Source of the DNA: Acanthosepion lycidas
Lineage: Eukaryota; Mollusca; Cephalopoda; Sepiida; Sepiidae
Direction: 5' to 3'
DNA: 64,000 nucleotides
Assembly: GCA_963932145.1 (NCBI GenBank)
Contig: OZ010578.1
Location: 25,759,816-25,823,815, forward strand
Shown here: positions 1-9,461 of the stretch, one piece after another
Layout: each line of letters opens with the position of its first letter
Numbering within the stretch: position 1 is the stretch's first letter
Translations under genes and position numbers: made by a program
The notes under the pieces: generated by a model
What the model saw: the letters and a program-made list of their open reading frames with translations, nothing else
Database searches by the model: none
Told to the model about the DNA's origin: nothing

Positions 1-130
1 TTATTTTTTCAAAAACGTAGATCCGGCAACACTATTCTTTAAACAAAAAACAAAACAAAAAAAAAACGTATAGCTGGTAATACTTTTTAAAAACGTACAT
101 CTAGCAACTTTATTTTTCCAAAAACGTACT
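1..130. repeat. Diverged AAAAACGTA direct repeats in AT-rich DNA
   Basis: The 9-bp string AAAAACGTA occurs at 11-19, 62-70, 89-97 and 120-128. The first three copies are followed by a related tail (ATCCGGCAAC, TAGCTGGTAA, CATCTAGCAAC). This suggests a short, strongly diverged tandem repeat of about 27-50 bp, cut by the left window edge. An A-rich run at 41-66 separates the first two copies. No coding potential is visible. Confidence 0.5.
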
Positions 131-378
131 ATCAGAGGTCTTGCTGCTGGACATAGTTTATCGTCATACCCAGGACGCGGATGTAGTTTGTCGTCATACC
201 CAGGACGCGGATGTAGTTTGTCGTCATACCCAGGACGCGGATATAGTTTATCGTCATACCCAGGACGAGATCTGGGTTTGTGTTAATTAAGACAATTAAG
301 AGGTGGTTCCACGTTCCTCAAAACCTCCTGATCAGAAGCCTTGCTGTTGGACGTAGTTTATCGTCTTACCCAGGACGC
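131..378 (+). repeat. Direct repeat pair spaced exactly 200 bp
   Basis: Positions 131-178 and 331-378 are the same roughly 48-bp segment with a few substitutions. Both contain TTGCTG(C/T)TGGAC, then TAGTTTATCGTC, then CCAGGACGC. The first copy runs directly into the 30-bp minisatellite; the second has only one minisatellite-like unit. This suggests a segmental duplication in which the minisatellite expanded in one copy or contracted in the other. Confidence 0.7.
151..270 (+). repeat. 30-bp minisatellite, four units
   Basis: Units at 151-180, 181-210, 211-240 and 241-270 share the core TAGTTTGTCGTCATACCCAG followed by GACGCGGATG. The two central units are identical. The outer units differ at a few positions (TAGTTTATCG; the last ends in GACGAGA). 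The repeat is much richer in GC and CpG than the surrounding AT-rich DNA. The 30-bp period keeps frame, but no flanking reading frame supports a protein. Confidence 0.92.
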
Positions 379-1215
379 ATTGTGGTATGGTGGGATGGAT
401 AACAGCTCAGAATGAGGAATCCGGTTCGTTACGCGCAGATACCTTTGCGAATGGTATAAATCCATCTCTACTTCTCCATCTATGGGCTGAATAGCTAAAC
501 AGACTGTGTCTGATAGCCTTGGTTGGCAACGAGTCTACCACAGAAAGACATAGCAACCTACTGCGGGAAATCTTCTACGTAGTCAGACATTAATCGAAAG
601 AGTTTGCATGTATCGCGAGCAACACTTTACTGATTGATTAGATTAACAGCAAGGTTTCATGATCTTATTGTGGCAGCAATATTTTAAGCATAGACGAATG
701 GTAGATTTATAGATATGTAAGATAGATTCTGGAGAGAAAAAATATCTAGCACAACAGTGAATCAACTTCGATATAGCAATGGATTCAATACAGTTTTTTC
801 ACTGTCAAAATCTCTAAAGAATAAAAAGACATGATAGTGGCGACATTTTTACGAATGCAAGCTTTTATTTTGTTGATCTTTTTATTTAAATATTTTACTT
901 GGTTATGCGTTTTCATCATTTTCAATTATTTTGTAATTTAATTTAAGTTATTACGATGAGAAACAAAAAAACAAACAAGATGTTTCTATCTTCTGACGAT
1001 AAAATGTAACAGATAATGCATGACGAGGGAAATTCTCTAGTATTAAATTTTTTTTATTATTCCACATTTTTAACGTTCTAAACTGATAATCACTTAGGAA
1101 CATGTTCTGTCAGATATTATATTTTTATATGCATAAGCATTAGTATTTGATGTTATGACAATGACGGTTGTTAATAAAAGAAGGAAAATTGTTTTTTCAA
1201 GTAAAAATCACTTTT
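379..1215. other. AT-rich stretch with no recognised gene
   Basis: I find no long open reading frame, no tRNA or rRNA, and no recognisable transposon end here. The left third (379-640) has a more balanced base composition and could be a degraded repeat or part of a non-coding transcript. From about 640 it is strongly AT-rich with several homopolymer runs. A 10-bp palindrome GAACATGTTC lies at 1098-1107, and a single short palindrome is expected by chance. Confidence 0.5.
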
Positions 1216-1289
1216 ATTCTGCACATATCCCTATCTACTATGTAAGTCGGTTTTATCTCTCTCTCTCTCTATCTGTCTGTCCGCCTGTT

Positions 1290-1320
<31 letters not shown>

Positions 1321-1513
1321 TTCAGTCTGTTCATATCTATCTATCCCTATTCTGCACATCTCTCTATCTATTCTGTAAGCAGGTTATCTCTCTCTCTCTC
1401 TCTCTCTATCTATTTCAGTCTGTTCATATCTATCTATTTATCCTTATTCTGCACATCTCTCTCTCTCTACTATGTAAGCCTGTTTTATCTCTCTATCTCT
1501 GTCTGTCCGTCTG

Positions 1514-1535
<22 letters not shown>

Positions 1536-1575
<40 letters not shown>
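1536..1575. repeat. (AT)20 dinucleotide run
   Basis: This is an uninterrupted alternating AT tract of 40 bp, the longest in the window, inside the long-type unit of the compound microsatellite. Perfect AT runs of this length are self-complementary and usually length-polymorphic. Confidence 0.95.
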
Positions 1576-1577
<2 letters not shown>

Positions 1578-2092
1578 CAGTCTGTTCATATCTATCTATC
1601 TATCCCTATTCTGCACATCTCTCTATCTATTCTGTAAGCAGGTTATCTCTCTCTCTATCTATTTCAGTCTGTTCATATCTATCTATTTATCCTTATTCTG
1701 CACATCTCTCTCTCTCTCTCTACTATGTAAGCCTGTTTTATCTCTCTCTCTCTCTGTCTGTCTGTCCGTCTGTCTCTCTATCTCTCTCTCTCTATATATA
1801 TATATATATTTCAGTCTGTTCATATCTATCTATCCCTATTCTGCACATCTCTCTATCTATTCTGTAAGCAGATTATCTCTCTCTCTCTATCTACTTCAGT
1901 CTGTTCATATCTATCTATCTATCCTTATTCTGCACATCTCTCTCTCTCTATCTACTATGTAAGCCTGTTTTATCTCTTTCTCTCTATCTATTTCAGTGTG
2001 TTCATTTCTATCTATCTATCTATTCTTATTCTGCACGTCTCTCTATCAATTATGTAAGCCTTTTTTATCTCTCTATCTATCTTGGTCTCTTC

Positions 2093-2094
<2 letters not shown>

Positions 2095-2141
<47 letters not shown>
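2095..2141. repeat. (TATC)n tetranucleotide run, about 12 copies
   Basis: An essentially perfect TATC/CTAT tract of about 47 bp lies in the eighth unit of the compound microsatellite. Shorter TATC runs recur at the same relative place in the other units, so this one is a local expansion. Confidence 0.95.
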
Positions 2142-2300
2142 TCTTATTCTGCACATCTCTCTATCTATTATAAGCCGGTTTTATCTCTCTCTATCCCTCT
2201 CTCTATCCCTCTCTCTGCCCCTCCCTCTCACTGCCCTCCCCCTCTCTCTCTCTATTTATATTCTGCACATCTCTCTACTATGTAAGCTGGTTTTAACTCT

Positions 2301-2707
2301 CTTAAAAGAACGATTATTAACAGCTTCCACAAGTTTTCATTTTAAATTTCAAACCTTGCGTTTTCGTGGATTTTTGCATTGTTTTTGGGTTAAAAGATTA
2401 ACAAAGAAGAAGCAGTTATATAGTTAGAAAGTGGAAGAGAATATGAGCAGATAGAGCCTACACAAACAGGAGTAACTTATGGACTGATGAACACTGAATA
2501 AAAAGCTACTACCGCCAGGAAGTGGTAATTTCTATGTCTATACTATATATCCGCTGCTTCTCTGTGCATTATAACATATGATTAATTACATTGTATGATT
2601 AAAGCATTTAATTATTATTTTTATTGCAAAGCCCTTCTCTGCTAAGACGTACAACCTGTCGTCTTCTTAATTTTGTCTTGACCTGAATCATTTAAACCTT
2701 TTTTTAT
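2301..2707. other. AT-rich flank between microsatellite and satellite array
   Basis: About 400 bp of apparently single-copy, AT-rich sequence. I see no open reading frame with coding character, no RNA gene and no partner terminal repeat that would make the adjacent satellite edge look like a transposon insertion. The segment 2470-2640 contains CTACCGCCAGGAAGTGG and TATCCGCTGCTTCTC and may be a dispersed-repeat remnant, but I cannot name a family. Confidence 0.5.
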
Positions 2708-2724
2708 TGACATCCATCCATCTA

Positions 2725-2750
2725 TCAGGTCATCCCATAAGTTCTGTCCG
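2725..2750 (+). mobile_element. Mariner-like terminal repeat motif (first of about 490 copies)
   Basis: The monomer contains TCAGGTCATCCCATAAGT followed by TCTGTCCG, preceded by TA. Mariner-family transposons insert at TA and have terminal inverted repeats of about 26-30 bp, often of the form CAGGT, a few bases, then ATAAGT and a GTCNG-like end. The likeness is by eye and from general family knowledge. Only one orientation is present: I find no reverse-complement partner (CTTATGGGATGACCTGA) in the monomer or the flanks, and no transposase. If real, the satellite was built from a single transposon end or a solo fragment. Confidence 0.4.
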
Positions 2751-4702
2751 CAATTTGAATAAAGAAAACAAGTGACAAAATGTTTCATTTAATTACAGAT
2801 TCAATCGACAATGTATTTTCCCTGATTATCTATGACTTCCTTCCATCTATCAGGTCATCCCATGAGTTCTGTCCGCATTTTGAATAAAGAAAACAAGTGA
2901 CCAAATGTTTCATTTAATTACAGATTCAATCAACAATGTATTTTCCCTGATTATCTATGACTTCCTTCCATCTATCAGGTCATCCCATAAGTTCTGTCCG
3001 AATTTTGAATAAAGAAAACAAGTGACAAAATGTTTCATTTAATTACAGATTCAATCAACAATGTATTTTGCCTGATTATCTATGACTTCCTTCCATCTAT
3101 CAGGTCATCCCATAAGTTCTGTCCAAATTTTGAATAAAGAAAACAAGTGACCAAATGTTTCATTTAATTACAGATTCAATCAACAATGTATTTTCCCTGA
3201 TTTTCTATGAATTTCTTCCATCTATCAGGTCATCCCATAAGTTCTGTCCGAATTTTGAATAAAGAAAACAAGTCAGCAAATGTTACATTTAATTACAGAT
3301 TCAACTAACAATGTATTTTCCTGATTACCTATGACTTCCTTCCATCTATCAGGTCATCCCATAAGTTCTCTCTGAATTTTGAATAAAGAAAACAAGTGGC
3401 CAAATATTTCATTTATTTACAGATTCAATCAACAATGTATTTTCCTGATTATCTATGACTTCCTTCCATCTATCAGGTCATCCCATGAGTTCTGTCCGAA
3501 TTTTGAATAAAGAAAACAAGTGACCAAATGTTACTTTTAATTACAGATTCAATCAACAATGTATTTTCCTAATTATCTATGACGTCCTTCCATCTATCAG
3601 GTCATCCCATAAGTACTCTCTGAATTTTGAATAAAGAAAACAAGTGACAAAATGTTTCATTTAATTACAGATTCAATCAACAATGTATTTTGCCTGATTA
3701 TCTATGACTTCCTTCCATCTATCAGGTAATCCCATAAGTTCTGTCCGAATTTTGAATAAAGAAAACAAGTGACCAAATGTTTCATTTAATTACAGATTCA
3801 ATCAACAATGTAATTTCCCTGATTATCTATGACTTCCTTCGATCTATCAGGTCATCCCATAAGTTCTGTCCGAATTTTGCATAAAGATAACAAGTGACCA
3901 AATGTTTCATTTACTTACAGATTCAATCAACAATGTATTTTCCCTGATTATCTATGACTTCCTTCCATCTATCAGGTCATCCCATAAGTTCTGTCCGCAA
4001 TTTGAATAAAGAAAACAAGTGACAAAATGTTTCATTTAATTACAGATTCAATCGACAATGTATTTTCCCTGATTATCTATAATTTCCTTCCATCTATCAG
4101 GTCATCCCATAAGTTCTGTCCGAATTTGGAATAAAGAAAACAAGTGACCAAATGTTACTTTCAATTACAGATTCAATCAACAATGTATTTTCCTGATTAT
4201 CTATGACTTCCTTCCATCTATCAGGTCATCACATAAGTTCTGTCCGAATGTTGAATAAAGAAAACAAGTGACCAAATGTTACATTTAATTACAGATTCAA
4301 TCAACAATGTATTTTCTCTGATTATCTATGACTTCCTTCCATCTATCAGGTCATCCCATAAGTTCTCTCTGAATTTTGAATAAAGAAAACAAGTGACAAA
4401 ATGTTTCATTTAATTACAGATTCAATCAACAATGTATTTTGCCTGATTATCTATGACTTCCTTCCATCTATCAGGTCATCCCATAAGTTCTCTCTGAATT
4501 TTGAATAAAGAAAACAAGTGACAAAATGTTTCATTTAATTACAGATTCAATCAACAATGTATTTTGCCTGATTATCTATGACTTCCTTACATCTATCAGG
4601 TCATCCCATAAGTTCTGTCCGAATTTTGAATAAAGAAAACAAGTGACCAAATGTTACTTTTAATTACAGATTCAATCAACAATGTATTTTCCTGATTAAC
4701 TA

Positions 4703-7700
4703 TGAATTTCTTCCATCTATCAGGTCATCCCATAAGTTCTGTCAAAATTTTGAATAAGGAAATCAAGTGAGCAAATGTTACATTTAATTACAGATTCAAC
4801 CAACAATGTATTTTCCTGATTATCTATGACTTCCTTCCATCTATCAGGTCATCCCATAAGTTCTCTCTGAATTTTGAATAAAGAAAACAAGTGAACAAAT
4901 ATTTCATTTATTTACAGATTCAATCAACAAAGTATTTTCCTGATTATCTATGACTTCCTTCCATCTATCAGGTCATCCCATGAGTTCTGTCCGAATTTTG
5001 AATAAAGAAAACAAGTGACCAAATGTAACTTTTAATTACAGATTCAATCAACAATGTATTTTCCTGATTATCTATGACTTCCTCCCATCTATAAGGTCAT
5101 CCCATAAATTCTGTCCGAATTTTGAATAGAGAAAACAAGTGACCAAATGTTTCATTTAATTCCAGATTCAATCAAGAATGTATTTTCCCTGATTATCTAT
5201 GACTTCCTTCCATCTATCAGGTCATCCAATAAGTTCTGTCCGCATTTTGAATAAAGAAAACATGTGACCAAATATTTCATTTATTTACAGATTCAATCAA
5301 CAACGTATTTTCCTGATTATCTATGACTTCCTTCCATCTATCAGGTCATCCCATAAGTTCTCTCCGAATTTTGAATAAAGAAAACAAGTGACCAAATGTT
5401 TCATTTAATTACAGATTCAATCAACAATGTATTTTCCCTGATTATCTATGACTTCCTTCCATCTATAAGGTCATCCCATAAGTTCTGTCCGAATTTTGAA
5501 TAAAGATAACAAGTGACCAAATGTTTCATTTAATTACAGATTCAATCAACAATGTATTTTCCCTGATTATCTATGACATCCATCCATCTATCAGGTCATC
5601 CCATAAGTTCTGTCTGAATATTGAATAAAGAAAACAAGTGACCAAATGTTTCATTTAATTACAGATTCAATCAACAATGTATTTTCCCTGATTATCTATG
5701 ACTTACTTCCATCTATCAGATCATCCCATAAGTTCTGTCCGAATTTTGAATAAAGAAAACAAGTGACCAAGTGTTACTTTTTATTACAGATTCAATCAAC
5801 AATGTATGAATTTTGAATAAAGAAAACAAGTGACTAAATGTTTCATTTAATTACAGATTCAATCAACAATGTATTTTCCTGATTATCTATGACTTCCTTC
5901 GATCTCTCATGTCATCCCATAAGTTCTGTCCGAATTTTGAATAAAGAAATCAAGTGAGCAAATGTTACTTTTAATTACAGATTCAATCAACAATGTGTTT
6001 TCCTGATTATCTATGACTTCCTTCCATATATCAGGTCATCCCATAAGTTCAGTCCGAATTTTGAATAAAGAAAACAAGTGAACAAATGTTTCATTTAATT
6101 ACAGATTCAATCAACAATGTATTTTCCCTGATTATCTATGACTTCCTTCCATCTATCAGGTCATCCCATAAGTTCAGTGAGAATTTTGAATAAAGATGAC
6201 AAGTGATCAAATGTTTCATTTAATTACAGATTCAATCAAAAATGTATTTTCCCTGATTATCTAAGTCTTCCTTCCATCTATCAGGTCATCCCATGAGTTC
6301 TGTCCGAATTTTGAATAAAGAAAACAAGTGACCAAATGTTTCATTTAATTACAGATTCAATCAACAATGTAATTTCCCTGATTATCTAAGACTTCCTTCG
6401 ATCTATTAGGTCATCCCATAAGTTCTGTCGGAATTTTGAATAAAGAAAACAAGTGACCAAATGTTTCATTTACTTACAGATTCAATCAACAATGTATTTT
6501 CCCTGATTATCTATGACTTCCTTCCATCTATCAGGTCATCCCATAAGTTCTGTCCGAATTTTGAATAAAGAAAACAAGTGACCAAATGTTACTTTTAATT
6601 ACAGATTCAATCAACAATGTATTTTCCCTGATTATCTATGACTTCCTTCCATCTATCAGGTCATTACATAAGTTCTGTCCGAATGTTGAATAAAGAAAAC
6701 AAGTGACCAAATGTTACATTTAATTACAGATTCAATCAACAATGTATTTTCCCTGATTATCTGTAATTTCCTTCCATCTATCAGGTCATCCCATAAGTTC
6801 TGTCCGAATTTTGAATAAAGAAAACAAGTGACCAAATGTTACTTTTAATTACAGATTCAATCAACAATGTATTTTCCTGATTATCTATGACTTCCTTCCA
6901 TCTATCAGGTCATTACATAAGTTCTGTCCGAATGTTGAATAAAGAAAACAAGTGACCAAATGTTACATTTAATTACAGATTCAATCAACAATGTATTTTC
7001 CCTGATTGTCTATGACTTCCTTCCATCTATCAGGTCATCCCATAAGTTCTGTCCGCAATTTGAATAAAGAAAACAAGTGATCAAATATTTCATTTATTTA
7101 CAGATTCAATCAACAATGTATTTTCCTGATTATCTATGAATTTCTTCCATCTATCAGGTCATCCCATAAGTTCTGTCAAAATTTTGAATAAAGAAATCAA
7201 GTGGGCAAATGTTACATTTAATTACAGATTCAACCAACAATGTATTTTCCTGATTATCTATGACTTCCTTCCATCTATCAGGTAATCCCATAAGTTCTCT
7301 CTGAATTTTGAATAAAGAAAACAAGTGACCAAATATTTCATTTATTTACAGATTCAATCAACAATGTATTTTCCTGATTATCTATGACTTCCTTCCATCT
7401 ATCAGGTCATCCCATGAGTTCTGTCGGAATTTTGAATAAAGAAAACAAGTGACCAAATGTTACGTTTAATTACAGATTCAATCAACAATGTATTTTCCTG
7501 ATTATCTATGACTTCCTTCCATCTATAAGGTCATCCCATAAGTTCTGTCCGAATTTTGAATAGAGAAAACAAGTGACCAAATGTTTCATTTAATTACAGA
7601 TTCAATCAAGAATGTATTTTCCCTGATTATCTATGACTTCCTTCCATCTATCAGGTCATCCCATAAGTTCTGTCCGCATTTTGAATAAAGAAAACAAGTG

Positions 7701-7884
7701 ACCAAATATTTCATTTATTTACAGATTCAATCAACAATGTATTTTCCTGATTATCTATGACTTCCTTCCATCTATCAGGTCATCCCATAAGTTCTATCCG
7801 AATTTTGAATAAAGAAAACAAGTGACCAAATGTTTCATTTAATTACAGATTCAATCTACAATGTATTTTCCCTGATTATCTATA
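4703..7884 (+). repeat. Decayed higher-order repeat, offset 2434 bp
   Basis: The run of about six monomers at 4703-5450 is matched in order at 7137-7884. Both begin TATGAATTTCTTCC with GTCAAAATTTTG. They then show ATTCAACCAACAATG, TCTCTCTGAATTT, ATTTCATTTATTTAC, CATGAGTTCTGTC, TATAAGGTCATCC, GAATAGAGAAAAC and ATCAAGAATG in the same succession, for example TAGAGA at 5127 and 7561. A third, weaker relative starts near 3208. Many private changes show that the duplication is old. Confidence 0.75.
5768..5835 (+). repeat. Truncated monomer with a deletion of about 58 bp
   Basis: At 5802-5815 the string AATGTAT is joined directly to GAATTTTGAATAAAG. This removes the segment from the TTTCCCTG block through the TCAGGTCATCCC block to GTCC, about 58 bp. 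It is the only large intra-monomer deletion I noticed, and it explains why the 2434-bp offset of the old duplication is not a whole number of monomers. Confidence 0.85.
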
Positions 7885-9461
7885 ATTTCCTTCCATCTAT
7901 CAGGTCATCCCATAAGTTCTGTCCGAATTTTAAATGAAGAAAACAAGTGACCAAATGTTACTTTTAATTACAGATTCAATCAACAATGTATTTTCCTGAT
8001 TATCAATGGCTTCCTTCCATCTATCAGGTCATCCCATAAGTTCTGTCCGAATTTTGAATAAAGAAAACAAGTGACCAAATGTTACATTTAATTACAGATT
8101 CAATCAACAATGTATTTTCCCTGTTTATCTATGACTTCCTTCCATCTATCAGGTCATCCCATAAGTTCTGTCCGAATTTTGAATAAAGAAAACAAGTGAA
8201 CAAATGATACTTTTAATTACAGATTCAATCAACAATGTATTTTCCCTGATTATCTATGACTTCCTTCCATCTATCAGGTCATCCCATAAGTTCTGTCCGA
8301 ATTTTGAATAAAGATAACATGTGACCAAATGTTTCATTTAATTACAGTTTCAATCAACAATGTATTTTCCCTAATTATCTAAGACTTCCTTCCATCTATC
8401 AGGTCATCCCATAAGTTCTGTCCGAATTTTGAATAAAGAAATAAATTGACCAAATGTTTAATTTAATTACAGATTCAATCAACAATGTATTTTCCCTGAT
8501 TATCTATGACTTCCTTCCATCTATCAGGTCATCCCATAAGTTCTGTCCGAATTTTGAATAAAGAAAACAATGACCAAATGTTACATTTAATTACAGATTC
8601 AATCAACAATGTATTTTCCCTGATTATCTATGACTTCCTTCCATCTATCAGGTCATCCCATAAGTTCATTCCGAATTTTGAATAAAGAAAACAAGTGACC
8701 AAATGTTTCATTTAATTACAGATTCAATCAACAATGTATTTTCCCTGATTATCTCTGACTTCCTTCCATCTATCAGGTCATCCCATGAGTTCTCTCCGAA
8801 TTTTGAATAAAGAAAACAAGTGACCAAATGTTACTTTTAATTACAGATTCAATCAACAATGTATTTTCCCTGATTATCTATGACTTCCTTCCATCTATCA
8901 GGTCATCCCATAAGTTCTCTCTGAATTTTGAATAAAGAAAACAAGTGATCAAATATTTCATTTATTTACAGATTCAATCAACAATGTATTTTCCTGAATA
9001 TCTATGACTTCCTTCCATCTATCAGGTCATCCCATAAGTTCTGTCCGAAATTTGAATAAAGAAAAAAAGTGACCAAATGTTTAATTTAATTACAGATTCA
9101 ATCAACAATGTATTTTCCCTGATTATCTATGACTTCCTTCCATCTATCAGGTCATCCCATAAGTTCTGTCCGCATTTTGAATAAAGAAAACAAGTGATCA
9201 AATGTTACATTTAATTACAGATTCAATCAACAATATATTTTCCCTGATTATCTATGACTTCCTTCTATCTATCAGGTCATCCCATGAGTTCTGTCCGAAT
9301 TTTGAATAAAGAAAACAAGTGACCAAATGTTACATTTAATTACAGATTCAATCAACAATGTATTTTCCCTGATTATCTATGACTTCCTTCCATCTATCAG
9401 GTCATCCCATAAGTTCTGTCCGAATTTTGAATAAAGAAAACAAGTGTCCAAATGTTACTTT

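Larger units (their letters stand above)
1216..2300 (+). repeat. Compound TC/TA/TATC microsatellite organised in longer units
   Basis: The core ATTCTGCAC(A/G)T opens ten units at 1216, 1349, 1446, 1608, 1695, 1838, 1927, 2028, 2146 and 2260. Each core is followed by CT/TATC tracts, a TATGTAAGC or TCTGTAAGC block, more CT repeats and usually TTTCAGTCTGTTCATATC. Unit lengths are 133, 97, 162, 87, 143, 89, 101, 118 and 114 bp. The early units alternate long and short because only the long type carries GTCTGTCCGTCTG plus a TA run. TA runs lie at 1304-1321, 1536-1575 and 1793-1809. Reading frames here are low-complexity Ser/Leu/Tyr artefacts. Confidence 0.92.
2708..9461 (+). repeat. Diverged edge zone of the satellite array
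   Basis: About 54 monomers next to the unique flank. Substitutions are frequent and scattered, and monomers of 124 bp (TTTTCCTGAT) are mixed with 125-bp ones (TTTTCCCTGAT). Variants such as TCTCTCTGAATTT, ATTTCATTTATTTAC and CCATGAGTTC are common here and become rarer to the right. No near-identical long duplication is seen. This is the pattern expected where unequal exchange no longer homogenises the array edge. Confidence 0.85.

Noticed and set aside
404..428. tRNA-like A box and B box (AGCTCAG and GGTTCG)
   Set aside because: The two motifs are only about 12 bp apart, far too close for a tRNA or tRNA-derived SINE, and no cloverleaf can be drawn around them.
1098..1107. Palindrome GAACATGTTC, which fits a p53-family half-site
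   Set aside because: It is a single 10-bp half-site with no second half nearby and no gene to regulate, so it is expected by chance.
1155..1637. Open reading frame of 160 codons on the plus strand
   Set aside because: It is translated microsatellite (Ser, Leu, Tyr and Ile runs from CT, TATC and TA repeats) with no domain, and open only because these simple repeats lack stops.
1996..2427. Open reading frames of 143 and 67 codons on the plus strand
   Set aside because: These are the same low-complexity effect in the TATC/CT tract, running into unrelated flank. No protein family is recognisable.
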